A stretch of DNA of 42,779 bases from Mucilaginibacter sp. L294 (GTDB taxonomy: Bacteria; Bacteroidota; Bacteroidia; Sphingobacteriales; Sphingobacteriaceae). The stretch spans positions 1 to 42,779 of the forward strand of contig NZ_LGEK01000041.1 in assembly GCF_001636615.1 (NCBI RefSeq), read 5' to 3'. Every line of letters begins with the position of its first letter. Position 1 is the stretch's first letter. A program made the position numbers and the translations under genes. The notes beneath the pieces are model-generated. The model was not told the DNA's origin. It made no database searches and was given only the letters and a program-made list of their open reading frames with translations. Positions 1-7,598 of this stretch are shown here, one piece after another.

Positions 1-19
1 AGATGTGTATAAGAGACAG
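1..19 (+). other. Tn5/Nextera mosaic-end adapter at the left end
   Basis: The first 19 bases are identical to the 19-bp Tn5 transposase mosaic end used in Nextera tagmentation libraries. The reverse complement sits at the far end of the window. This is a sequencing-library remnant, not native DNA, so genomic sequence begins at position 20. Confidence 0.97.
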
Positions 20-21
20 CC

Positions 22-1017
22 ATAATATCATCCGGCAGGGCCGCACTTATCTGTTTATTTACTTTGGCATTACTAAGCTTTAAGTGCAATAACGGCAATA
101 CAGCACAAAAAGCCGCCCCGCCTGCGCCAAAGCCACAGGCCGATTTCTCCAAATTTTTAACCGAACAGCAGTTTAACGCCCTGTTCCCCGAGCGCGATAA
201 GTTTTATACCTACCAGGCATTCATCAAAGCCGTGAATGAACTGGCTCAAATAAAGGTGCAGGTTACACGCCGCGCGGTATCGGTATACCAATTCATCCGC
301 ACCGATAAAAGCACCGGTAAAGCCACTATAGTGCGCCAGGACGGCGATTGGAACGAAGCCTGGGCCAAAGTAAAACCAGATAGCACCTATATGGTAGACT
401 ATGGTAACTTTTGTACCGAAAAAGACGCCGCAGGTAACAAACGTGAGCTGGCCGCCTTTTTTGCCCAGATAGCCCACGAAACCCGTCACGGCCGTAACGA
501 AAGTTACACCGATGGACTGATGCTAATACACGAGGATAACACCAATAACACATACGTAAGCGACAGCGACGAGTACCCGCCCGTTAAAGGGCAAAAATAC
601 TATGGCCGCGGCCCTATGCAGATAAGCTATAACGGCAACTACGGCTACGCATCCGACTGTATTTTTGGCGACCGGAAAGTATTACTGAATAACCCCGCAC
701 TGGTTGAGACCGACCCGGTAGTGGCTTTTAAAACCGCTATTTATTTTTGGATGACACCCGAAACCCACAAACCATCGGCACATGATGTAATGATTGGCAA
801 ATGGCAGCCAAATGCTATAGATAAAGCCAAAGGCCGCACCCCCGGTTTTGGTATGACCATACTAATAGTTAACGGCGACCTGGAATGCAACAAAGGCGAT
901 GATAACTATAGCATGAAAGACCGTATTGGCTTTTACCAGTTCTTCCTGAAAAAGCTGGGCGCTACAGATGATAACTGTGCCTGCAGCTGTGGGAAGATGG
1001 AGCCATATAAGTATTGA
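22..1017 (+). CDS. GH19 chitinase-like lipoprotein, 5'-truncated
   Basis: Glycoside hydrolase family 19 (chitinase or related muramidase fold), expected to cleave beta-1,4-linked GlcNAc polymers. The GH19 core is clear: FFAQIAHETR, with the presumed catalytic Glu in HET (residue 139 counting from the TTG at 64), then YYGRGPMQIS and NYGYAS at about 179-196, and TPGFGMTILIVNG near the C-terminus. The frame stays open upstream of 64 to the adapter junction and encodes a hydrophobic stretch ending in a cysteine (AALICLFTLALLSFKC), which resembles a lipoprotein signal. The true ATG was therefore probably lost beyond the window. TTG at 64 is the only start-like codon left and would cut the signal in half. 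A small secreted-protein gene follows immediately. Confidence 0.85.
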   Translation: MISSGRAALICLFTLALLSFKCNNGNTAQKAAPPAPKPQADFSKFLTEQQFNALFPERDKFYTYQAFIKAVNELAQIKVQVTRRAVSVYQFIRTDKSTGKATIVRQDGDWNEAWAKVKPDSTYMVDYGNFCTEKDAAGNKRELAAFFAQIAHETRHGRNESYTDGLMLIHEDNTNNTYVSDSDEYPPVKGQKYYGRGPMQISYNGNYGYASDCIFGDRKVLLNNPALVETDPVVAFKTAIYFWMTPETHKPSAHDVMIGKWQPNAIDKAKGRTPGFGMTILIVNGDLECNKGDDNYSMKDRIGFYQFFLKKLGATDDNCACSCGKMEPYKY

Positions 1018-1018
1018 T

Positions 1019-1447
1019 ATGAGGTTAACTATTTTTGCCCTTTTAATATGCATTTCCTGTTCCGTGTCAGCAAAACCAGTTGTCGATACAACTGATTATT
1101 GGCATGTAAAGGTTAATAATAATATAGTTGCGCGGCTAAGCGAAACCAGCATTTATCCATCTATACAATTTGATATTAAAAAGATAAATGAATCGGACGC
1201 CCTTTCCGTTGAATACGGTAACGATACCCCCTGTTATGATTGCATTACAAACCTTTACCTGATTGATCCGAAAAACAAAAAAATAATATTAGCCGAAGGC
1301 AAGGGCACATTTAATCCTCTTACAGTGTCAATGTTAAAATTAAAACAGCTATCTAAAAAATTAGGACGGAAAAATCTAAGGGTTTACTATACAGATAATT
1401 TTAAACGAGACAGATTGATATTTAGATTAAATTTGAAAAAAACGTAA
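1019..1447 (+). CDS. Small secreted protein of unknown function
   Basis: This frame encodes 142 aa from the ATG at 1019, one base after the TGA of the chitinase-like gene, so the two are probably co-transcribed. That start gives a classic signal peptide (MRLTIFALLICISCSVSA). Starting further upstream would bury the signal behind residues read in the overlapping frame of the chitinase gene. The mature part contains a CYDC pair and is lysine-rich toward the C-terminus (NLKKT). I do not recognise a family. The sequence is AT-richer than the chitinase gene. A chitin-related role is suggested by position only. Confidence 0.7.
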   Translation: MRLTIFALLICISCSVSAKPVVDTTDYWHVKVNNNIVARLSETSIYPSIQFDIKKINESDALSVEYGNDTPCYDCITNLYLIDPKNKKIILAEGKGTFNPLTVSMLKLKQLSKKLGRKNLRVYYTDNFKRDRLIFRLNLKKT

Positions 1448-1490
1448 TATTATTCCCACCCATTCAAATATACTGGCTTGAGTGAGTAAA

Positions 1491-1526
1491 AAAAGCGTCC
1501 ACACCTTTACTGGCCTGGACGCTTTT
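1491..1526. terminator. Bidirectional intrinsic terminator
   Basis: A perfect 11-bp inverted repeat, AAAAGCGTCCA (1491-1501) and TGGACGCTTTT (1516-1526), with a 14-nt loop. It is bordered by an A-run on the left and a T-run on the right, and lies between the converging gene ends at 1447 and 1530. It can serve both strands. Confidence 0.85.
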
Positions 1527-1529
1527 ATC

Positions 1530-1907
1530 TTAATGCTTTAGCGTGCTATCGCCTTCTATACGCAGGCTTTCATCATGTATGGCGTTCATGAGTTGGGTAA
1601 CAAATTCGGCCGATAAACCTTCCCGCTGGCCGGCAATAATCGCCTTGTCTACCACTTGCTTAAAACGGGCAGGTTGTAGCGGTGGTATATTATTTTTCTT
1701 TTTATAGATACCTATCTCCTTCACAATGCGCTGCCTGCTGCCCAAAACGTTAATCAGCAACTTATCAAGCGAATCTATCTTCTTCCGGCTCAGGCTTAAC
1801 TCCTTATTTATTTCATCGGCACTTTTTGTTTGAGCCGATGCCGATGTGCAAGTGATTATACATAACGTGGTTAAGAGCAATGTATATTTTAAAAATCCTT
1901 TACCCAT
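1530..1907 (-). CDS. Secreted chorismate mutase-like protein (AroQ fold)
   Basis: This 125-aa protein has a signal peptide (about residues 1-25, ending TSASAQ) followed by one chorismate mutase type II (AroQ) helical domain. By spacing against E. coli AroQ, R41, R58, K69 and R81 fall on the substrate-binding Arg/Lys positions (11, 28, 39, 51). The position of Gln88 is probably E118, as in yeast chorismate mutase where this residue is Glu, and the position of Glu52 appears to be Phe. It would convert chorismate to prephenate outside the cytoplasm, but activity is not certain. It lies 16 nt downstream of a substrate-binding lipoprotein gene on the same strand and likely shares its transcript, which ends at the terminator at 1491-1526. 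Confidence 0.75.
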   Translation of the reverse strand: MGKGFLKYTLLLTTLCIITCTSASAQTKSADEINKELSLSRKKIDSLDKLLINVLGSRQRIVKEIGIYKKKNNIPPLQPARFKQVVDKAIIAGQREGLSAEFVTQLMNAIHDESLRIEGDSTLKH

Positions 1908-1923
1908 AATATAATTTTATTAA

Positions 1924-3123
1924 TTAATCTAATTTCTCCCAAACGTACTTACCATCAGTTTTAGTAATACCGAAGTAATCGAATACGCCGCTTGCCCGGT
2001 CGCCGGCTTCATCAAGCGCATCGGAACCGCTAATACCCTGGTGGCTGTTGGCTTGTTCAACAAAACTTGCTTTTAATTTAGCAAAATCGCTTACATCACC
2101 ATTATTAGCTTCAATGGTGTAGGCAATGGCCCAAACCGCATCGTAGGCAGCTAAGGCAAAAGCATCTGCATTCAGTTGTGTCTTATCATGAATGCTTTTT
2201 ACAACCAGGCTCCATTTATCTTTCAAAGCATCTGGCAGGCCAAGTGATGGCGCAGAAAAGCTTGTGGCGATAGCAAAATCGGCCGCAACAGTGTTACCGG
2301 TGAAGGCAGCGCTTAACACAACGCCGTCGCCGCCATACCATTTAACAGCCTTTAACGAAGGCTCGTTTGCGGCCAGTTTAAATATCTCTATACCCTCATC
2401 AAACGATGCCAGGTACACAGCAACCTTATCGGCACCATAAGTTGTGGTGAGTGCTTCTACCTTAGCTTTGATAGTAGCAACAAGCGCATTGTAATCTGTC
2501 CCTATCGGGAAAGGTGTTACGGCATCAACCGCCCCGCCCTTGGCTAAAAAAGCATCGCCCACAGAGGTTTGCAGGCCTTTATTACCGGCATCATCAAAAG
2601 AAAGCGTAACCAGGCCCTTTTTGCCATCTGTAAAAATAGTATTTGCGCTGGCTGCCCCCTCAATCTTATCTGACGGGCAAAAGCGGAAGATAGCGTCGCC
2701 TGCAATAGCAAGGCTGCCGGCAGTACTGCTTTGGCTTATTACAATAATTTTTGATTGATCGACCAGTGGTTTTAAAGCCGCCAGCTCTGAGCTGCTTTGG
2801 GGGCCAATAATAAAGCTTACACCATCTGCTTTCGCTTGCGAGAATTGTGCGGTTGCGAGGTCTGCACTGTGTATTGTATTAGTTACATTTAAACCAATGC
2901 TGTAATCAAGCCCTTTATCTGCAAAGTATTTGTTAACCTCATCCACTGCAAGCTGCGCGGCCGCGCTCGAAGTTACCCCTAAGGTGTTTCCGCTGCCTGT
3001 TAGCGTAAATAAGCCCTGTATTTTAATGGCTCTGGTCAGCTTAACTTGTTTTGCCTTTTTGCACGATTGGAATGCAAGCGCTATTACTAAAAGCGCAATA
3101 ACGGGTAGTAATATTTTTTTCAT
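1924..3123 (-). CDS. Branched-chain amino acid-type periplasmic binding lipoprotein
   Basis: This is a type I periplasmic binding protein (Leu/Ile/Val-binding, Peripla_BP_6 type) of 399 aa. The start at 3123 gives a lipoprotein signal, MKKILLPVIALLVIALAFQSC, with the acylated Cys at 21. A longer frame to 3198 adds 25 residues ahead of the signal and is unlikely. Family features include the opening strand IKIQGLFTLTGSGNTLG, FIIGPQSSSELAALKPL and the later KWYGGDGVV and FALAAYDAVWAIAYTIE. No permease or ATPase genes of a Liv system lie nearby, so the protein may act as a receptor or feed a distant transporter. The gene downstream encodes the secreted chorismate mutase-like protein. Confidence 0.85.
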   Translation of the reverse strand: MKKILLPVIALLVIALAFQSCKKAKQVKLTRAIKIQGLFTLTGSGNTLGVTSSAAAQLAVDEVNKYFADKGLDYSIGLNVTNTIHSADLATAQFSQAKADGVSFIIGPQSSSELAALKPLVDQSKIIVISQSSTAGSLAIAGDAIFRFCPSDKIEGAASANTIFTDGKKGLVTLSFDDAGNKGLQTSVGDAFLAKGGAVDAVTPFPIGTDYNALVATIKAKVEALTTTYGADKVAVYLASFDEGIEIFKLAANEPSLKAVKWYGGDGVVLSAAFTGNTVAADFAIATSFSAPSLGLPDALKDKWSLVVKSIHDKTQLNADAFALAAYDAVWAIAYTIEANNGDVSDFAKLKASFVEQANSHQGISGSDALDEAGDRASGVFDYFGITKTDGKYVWEKLD

Positions 3124-3259
3124 TTTTTGTGTAAGATTTTTAGTTCTGCAAAATACGTTTATTTTAGGATTTAGTTTGAGTAGTAACACATTCAACACTA
3201 ATTTGCAGTTAGTTGTAACATCCTGTACTATATTTAGTCTGAATTTTTATTTATCGCAA

Positions 3260-3883
3260 ATGAATAACTCTTTACTTGACGCCACAGGCTTGCCTGATAC
3301 CGAAACCGAGGCCTTTGATGCCACCTATCAGGCTTTAAAAGAAGAATTCAGGGTAGAAGTACCCGGTTATATCGATTTTCAGTTGGAGCAGTTTGAAGCA
3401 CTTAACCACCATAAGGCTGTTAACGTGCGCGATGTGTTCGCTATCAAAAACCCGTGTGGCGATAGCTACCTTTTGTTTGTGGATATGGATACTTACCACG
3501 CCACGCCGAAGCAAAACCCTACACACTATACCGAATATCAGCCATGGGCCCTCGCCTATTTAAAACGCGATTTTGGCAGGGTGTTTATCCGCACGGAAAC
3601 CATTATTGATAAGATCCGCGAGATCATCTTCCCCATTGAGCTTGATTTTAAAGAAGACAAACCCTTTAGCGACCGGTTCTACGTACTTACCGATGATAAG
3701 CGCAAAACCGAACTTGCCATGACACAGGAGTTCAGGGATGCCATGATGGCCATTGTAGAAACCGATTTTGTAGTAGAGATATTTGAGCATAGCCTCATCA
3801 TCGGCAACCGCAAGCCCATCACCCCCGAGAACTCCCTGTACCTTGCCGATTTTGTAACAAGGCTGGCAGCATTAAAATGCTAA
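3260..3883 (+). CDS. Conserved-looking hypothetical protein
   Basis: This 207-aa soluble protein starts at the ATG at 3260. The frame remains open upstream, but that part is antisense to the divergent lipoprotein gene and reads as low-complexity shadow sequence. No signal peptide or membrane segment is visible. The protein is acidic with many aromatic residues (YIDFQLEQFEAL, DTYHATPKQNPTHYTEYQPW). I do not recognise the family. It is transcribed divergently from the binding-protein operon across a 136-nt gap and converges on the serine hydrolase, with only 7 nt between the two stops. Confidence 0.75.
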   Translation: MNNSLLDATGLPDTETEAFDATYQALKEEFRVEVPGYIDFQLEQFEALNHHKAVNVRDVFAIKNPCGDSYLLFVDMDTYHATPKQNPTHYTEYQPWALAYLKRDFGRVFIRTETIIDKIREIIFPIELDFKEDKPFSDRFYVLTDDKRKTELAMTQEFRDAMMAIVETDFVVEIFEHSLIIGNRKPITPENSLYLADFVTRLAALKC

Positions 3884-3890
3884 ACCACGG

Positions 3891-5540
3891 CTATTTTAAT
3901 ACGGCCGGTAAAATATAATCCTGCATCATTTTATCAACCTGCGCATGGGCATAACCTTCGTTATAAGCGGTTGCGGTAACTATAATAACCAGCGGCACAT
4001 CTTTAAAAACAAATATTTTGTTGCCGCCGTTGCCGGTGCAGTACCAGGTTTCGTAAGGTTTATTGTTGATGGTGTAGGTTTTATTCCAAAACAGGTAGCC
4101 ATAGTAACCGGCGCCAACTACATCGGCAGGCAGAGCCAACTGTTTGGTGAATGATTTTTCTACCCAGCTTTGCGGGATAACTTGCTTGCCATTCCAAAGG
4201 CCGTTATTTTTATACAACTGCCCGAATTTGGCAAAATCAACAGTACGCAGTTGGATGCCCCCCGCGGTATTGGCCACATTTTGCGGCGTGTACTGCCATT
4301 TATAGTTACTGATACCCAAAGGTTTAAACAATTTGGCATCGGCATATTTATCCAGTCCGCCCGGTACTTTTTGATTCAAAACATCGCCCAGTACAACAAT
4401 ACCGGCAGTAAAGTAGTTCCAGCTTTTATAGGCTGTTTTTGAGCTGTCGGTTTTCAGGTCGAGTGCGAATTGCACCCAGTTGGGTGTAGGGTACATATTG
4501 TTCTCGTTACCCGGCGAATCGTCGTCATTATCATTGGCATCAAAAACTGAGCTCATGGTGAGCAGACTTTTTAGCGTTACGCTGTCTTTTTTAGGCGAGT
4601 AATTTTTAAACTTTTTAAGGTCGTAAAATTGGTTTAGGGTTTGATATTCGTTTTTGATGAATCCCTCTTTAATGGCGATCCCCGTTACGGCTGATGCAAA
4701 TGTTTTACCTACAGATCGCGGGTCATGCAGTGAATCGCGGCCGCTGCCGTTAAAATATTCCTCTACCAGCAGCTTGCCGTTTTTGATCACTACAACGCTG
4801 GTTATTTGTTTAAACTTGTTCAGTGCAATTTTTTCGTTCATGGCCATGATGAGCTTATGATCGTATGCATCGGTTGATATCGGCCAACCGCTGTTTGGTT
4901 TTATGGCCTGTATATGGATATCTTTTGCTTCTGCCGCAGGCACCACAAGCTTTAATTTCCCTGTTGCAATAATATCGCCCACTTTTAAAGCCGGAATATT
5001 TACATACGGGCGAATCTCTATACTAAGCTGGTGCGTTCCTGTTGTTAAAGCATCCTCCCCGCCGCGGGCCATAAACCTGCTAAACAGGTGCCTGCTCCAC
5101 ATATCTTCGCCCCTGTTGCTTATTAAGGGTACAGTTAGTATCGTCCTGCCGTTTTTATTGCGGGCAAAACCGGCTCCTTTGTTAACGTTCTCCTGGTAAA
5201 GCAACTTATCATCAATATAAAAGGCAAATTGATAATTACCCTGGTTAAGTTGTTCAATGGTTAATTCGGGCTGTAGCCGGTGCTGGTAGTTGGTTAACGA
5301 GTTACCCAAAAACACCCGCGCATACAGGTTATTACCAGGTTTCATGACCAATTCCTTTAAAAAATCCGACTCGCTATACCGGGCAAGTGGAATGGTATCG
5401 GCCATAAATGTAACCTTGCCAATATTGGCTTTGTGCAGTGGGTTTGTAATAGCATCTGCCGGTACAATATCTGTTACCTGGGCAAACCCGGTAATAGTAG
5501 TAAAAAGGGATATAGCGGTTAGCAGGAATAAGCGTTTCAT
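3891..5540 (-). CDS. Secreted serine hydrolase, class C beta-lactamase fold
   Basis: A 549-aa exported protein (signal about 1-20, MKRLFLLTAISLFTTITGFA) with a C-terminal beta-lactamase/transpeptidase-like domain (PF00144 type) from about 225. The nucleophile motif SxxK is S276-V-G-K279. The usual YxN is NYFTAG, with Tyr376 present but Asn replaced by Thr, and the third motif region is CTGNGGNKIFV (501-511), as in esterase or NylB-like members where HxG is altered. About 200 residues between the signal and the hydrolase domain form a separate domain I do not recognise. The protein is probably a periplasmic esterase or peptidase rather than a resistance enzyme. An AraC-family regulator gene lies just upstream on the same strand. 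Confidence 0.85.
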   Translation of the reverse strand: MKRLFLLTAISLFTTITGFAQVTDIVPADAITNPLHKANIGKVTFMADTIPLARYSESDFLKELVMKPGNNLYARVFLGNSLTNYQHRLQPELTIEQLNQGNYQFAFYIDDKLLYQENVNKGAGFARNKNGRTILTVPLISNRGEDMWSRHLFSRFMARGGEDALTTGTHQLSIEIRPYVNIPALKVGDIIATGKLKLVVPAAEAKDIHIQAIKPNSGWPISTDAYDHKLIMAMNEKIALNKFKQITSVVVIKNGKLLVEEYFNGSGRDSLHDPRSVGKTFASAVTGIAIKEGFIKNEYQTLNQFYDLKKFKNYSPKKDSVTLKSLLTMSSVFDANDNDDDSPGNENNMYPTPNWVQFALDLKTDSSKTAYKSWNYFTAGIVVLGDVLNQKVPGGLDKYADAKLFKPLGISNYKWQYTPQNVANTAGGIQLRTVDFAKFGQLYKNNGLWNGKQVIPQSWVEKSFTKQLALPADVVGAGYYGYLFWNKTYTINNKPYETWYCTGNGGNKIFVFKDVPLVIIVTATAYNEGYAHAQVDKMMQDYILPAVLK

Positions 5541-5604
5541 ATAAGTATATTTTAAATATCTGCAGCAAATTTGACCAATCAGGCCGGTGCAAAATAGAAC
5601 GTAT

Positions 5605-6420
5605 TTAACGTTGCCTGTTTAATAATTGACGGTACGGCATAGCATTTACGCCGTTAAATGCCTTAAAGCTACGGGTAAAATGGCTCTGATCGGCAAAACC
5701 ACAGGCAAGCGCTATATCAGTTAATGATAGGTTTGCATTCGGCATAAGGCTTAGCGCACGCTGCACCCTTATCTTGCGGATGTATTCGCCCAGGTTGCAG
5801 CCAAAATATTTTGAAAAATCGCGCGACAGGTGCGCGGGGTGCACATCTAATAAGGCCGAGAGCCCGGTTAATGTAAACTTACAGGCAACATCATCATGTA
5901 ACAGCTCTCTTATTGTTGATACCCAGGCCGGTGTCTGCACGGCATTGCTAACGCGACTGCCTTGCATAGTTCCCAATACCTGTAACAGCATAGCTTCGGT
6001 ATTTATTGGGGTTAAGCAGTCGTTTATTTTGGTTTCTTTAAAAAGCTTGTAGAACAAAAACTTCACATCCGGCGATGCTACTTCAAAGCTGCCCTGCAAC
6101 TGATCATGGTCTTGCTTAAAAGCGTTAAACCAATTCTCATGTAATTCGATATGGAAGCCACGGGTATAACCTTTTGGTTTGATGTTGTAATGCGGGTCCT
6201 GCCAGTTATGGAACAACAATGTACCGGCAGTGCAGTTGTACACCTCTTTTTTGTTGCCCTCTATTACCTTACCATCCAATATAAAGGTAAAGTACGCGGT
6301 ATCATGATAATGCCAGTCTACCTTATCGTGGGTGTACTCGGTATCGGTAATGGTGGCAAAATCAAGGTTAATGGTTTGATTGGTTTGCCCAAAGAAATTG
6401 CCGGTTTTTAAGTTTTCCAA
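5605..6420 (-). CDS. AraC-family transcriptional regulator
   Basis: This 271-aa protein has an N-terminal cupin-like sensing half (HYHDTAYFTFILDGK, about 37-51) and a C-terminal AraC-type double helix-turn-helix from about 165 to 270. Diagnostic stretches are LSALLDVHPAHLSRDFSKYFG and the second-helix signature DIALACGFADQSHFTRSFKAFNG with MPYRQ. The start codon lies 3 nt past the stop of the ABC ATPase gene, so the two are co-transcribed. The serine hydrolase gene follows after 64 nt and is the obvious candidate target. The ligand is unknown. Confidence 0.92.
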   Translation of the reverse strand: MENLKTGNFFGQTNQTINLDFATITDTEYTHDKVDWHYHDTAYFTFILDGKVIEGNKKEVYNCTAGTLLFHNWQDPHYNIKPKGYTRGFHIELHENWFNAFKQDHDQLQGSFEVASPDVKFLFYKLFKETKINDCLTPINTEAMLLQVLGTMQGSRVSNAVQTPAWVSTIRELLHDDVACKFTLTGLSALLDVHPAHLSRDFSKYFGCNLGEYIRKIRVQRALSLMPNANLSLTDIALACGFADQSHFTRSFKAFNGVNAMPYRQLLNRQR

Positions 6421-6423
6421 AAC

Positions 6424-7191
6424 TTATTTTTCCAGGTTGATACCTGCTTCGGCCGCTGGCTCACGTTTACTAACGGTTTGGATGTTATCGTTTAAGTAAT
6501 CATTCTCTACCAAACCATCGCGCATGCGCACAATACGGTGGGCGTGCATGGCAATATCTTCCTCGTGGGTAACCAGTATAATGGTATTGCCTTTAGCGTG
6601 GATATCTTCTAGCAGGCCCATAATTTCTATCGATGTTTTGGTATCCAGGTTACCTGTTGGCTCATCGGCCAGGATAATGGATGGGTCGTTGATCAAAGCC
6701 CTTGCTACGGCCACGCGCTGGCGCTGCCCGCCCGATAACTCGTTAGGGCGGTGATCTGTACGGTTGCCAAGCCCTACGTTCTCTAAAGCTTTTTTCGCCC
6801 TGTAGTTACGGTTTGCTTTGCTGATACCGGCGTAAACCAGCGGCAGGGCAACATTATCTAAAGCGCTGTTACGCGGCAAAAGGTTAAACGTTTGAAAAAC
6901 AAAACCAATCTCGGTGTTACGCACTTCAGCAAGGTCGTTATCCGTCATATGGCTAACGTTGATCCCGTTAAGGATATACTCGCCTTTGGTTGGGGTATCC
7001 AAACAGCCCAGGATATTCATTAAAGTTGACTTACCGGAACCGGAAGGCCCCATCAGCGCCACAAATTCGCCCTTGTTAATATTTAAGGTAACCGATTTTA
7101 TCGCATGGATAATCTCAGAACCGATAACATATTTACGGCCGATATCTTTAATGGTAATAAGAGGCTCTTGCTTTGTGATAGCTGTTGGCAT
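6424..7191 (-). CDS. MacB/LolD-type ABC transporter ATP-binding protein
   Basis: This 255-aa ATPase has all ABC motifs: Walker [10 protein letters not shown] (near 49-57), Q-loop [12 protein letters not shown], signature [15 protein letters not shown], Walker B ILADEP, and the H-loop in VTHE. The sequence type matches the MacB/LolD/FtsE group, which powers periplasmic extrusion or lipoprotein release via MacB-like permeases. No permease or membrane-fusion gene is adjacent, so the partner must be encoded elsewhere. About 20 residues beyond the H-loop region form an extra charged tail ([14 protein letters not shown]). It is followed directly by the AraC gene. Confidence 0.92.
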   Translation of the reverse strand: MPTAITKQEPLITIKDIGRKYVIGSEIIHAIKSVTLNINKGEFVALMGPSGSGKSTLMNILGCLDTPTKGEYILNGINVSHMTDNDLAEVRNTEIGFVFQTFNLLPRNSALDNVALPLVYAGISKANRNYRAKKALENVGLGNRTDHRPNELSGGQRQRVAVARALINDPSIILADEPTGNLDTKTSIEIMGLLEDIHAKGNTIILVTHEEDIAMHAHRIVRMRDGLVENDYLNDNIQTVSKREPAAEAGINLEK

Positions 7192-7250
7192 GTTCCGTTT
7201 TTTGTTACTTTGACAGTGAAGTGGTATGAAATGTTACACCGTTATTTCGG

Positions 7251-7274
7251 ATTTCGAAATTTCAATTTCGAAAT
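7251..7274. repeat. Paired palindrome ATTTCGAAAT, intergenic hairpin
   Basis: The self-complementary decamer ATTTCGAAAT occurs twice, at 7251-7260 and 7265-7274, separated by TTCA. Together they can form a 10-bp stem with a 4-nt loop. The site lies between gatC and the ABC ATPase start. There is no strong T-run, so it could be a weak attenuator, an mRNA processing site or a dimeric protein site. Confidence 0.5.
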
Positions 7275-7310
7275 TGCTTTTCACGGACTTTCCGACTGCG
7301 GACTAAGGAC

Positions 7311-7598
7311 TTATTTTATCACCTTCTCTACCAAAAAATGACTTTCGTCATGGTCGGGCGCGTTTTGCAGGGCCTCTTCAGTGGTAATTTCCTGCTTAAC
7401 TACATCCTCGCGCAAAACGTTTGGCTCGGCGGTCATGTAAACAAGTGGTTCAATACCGGTGGTATCTACCTCGTTCAGCTTGTCCATAAAGCCCAGTATC
7501 TTGTTCATGTCCTTGATCATGGCCTGCTTTTCGTCGGCAGCGAGTTCAAGGCGGGCCAGGTGGGCTATTTTATCAACCGTTTGTTCGTCTATGGTCAT
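7311..7598 (-). CDS. gatC: Asp/Glu-tRNA amidotransferase subunit C
   Basis: GatC is the small subunit of GatCAB, which amidates Glu-tRNA(Gln) or Asp-tRNA(Asn). This 95-aa protein matches the family length and pattern: an N-terminal MTIDEQTVDKIAHLARLEL helix, IDK/MNKILGFMDKLNEVDT, then the EPLVY...LREDVV segment and a C-terminal APDHDESHFLVEKVIK ending typical of GatC. The start at 7598 is chosen because upstream residues in the frame are read from the overlapping plsC end. The gene overlaps the plsC 3' end by 26 nt, suggesting translational coupling. gatA and gatB are not in the window. Confidence 0.95.
   Translation of the reverse strand: MTIDEQTVDKIAHLARLELAADEKQAMIKDMNKILGFMDKLNEVDTTGIEPLVYMTAEPNVLREDVVKQEITTEEALQNAPDHDESHFLVEKVIK

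Noticed and set aside
1..19. Native Tn5/IS50 end
   Set aside because: Exact mosaic ends at both extremities and no transposase gene point to a library adapter.
22..63. TTG at 64 as the real start of the GH19 gene
   Set aside because: The hydrophobic signal continues upstream of 64 to the adapter junction, so the start is probably missing, not at the TTG.
968..1018. Upstream start for the small secreted protein
   Set aside because: It would place 17 residues from the overlapping chitinase frame ahead of a good signal peptide; ATG at 1019 fits better.
2930..3259. Extended N-terminus of the hypothetical gene at 3260
   Set aside because: The upstream part is antisense to the binding-protein signal region and reads as low-quality sequence; the ATG at 3260 is supported by position after an AT-rich leader.
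3891..7191. A beta-lactam resistance cassette (beta-lactamase-fold gene with ABC and regulator)
   Set aside because: The hydrolase motifs are of esterase/NylB-like type, the ATPase lacks a permease, and the BlaI/M56 pair is far away.
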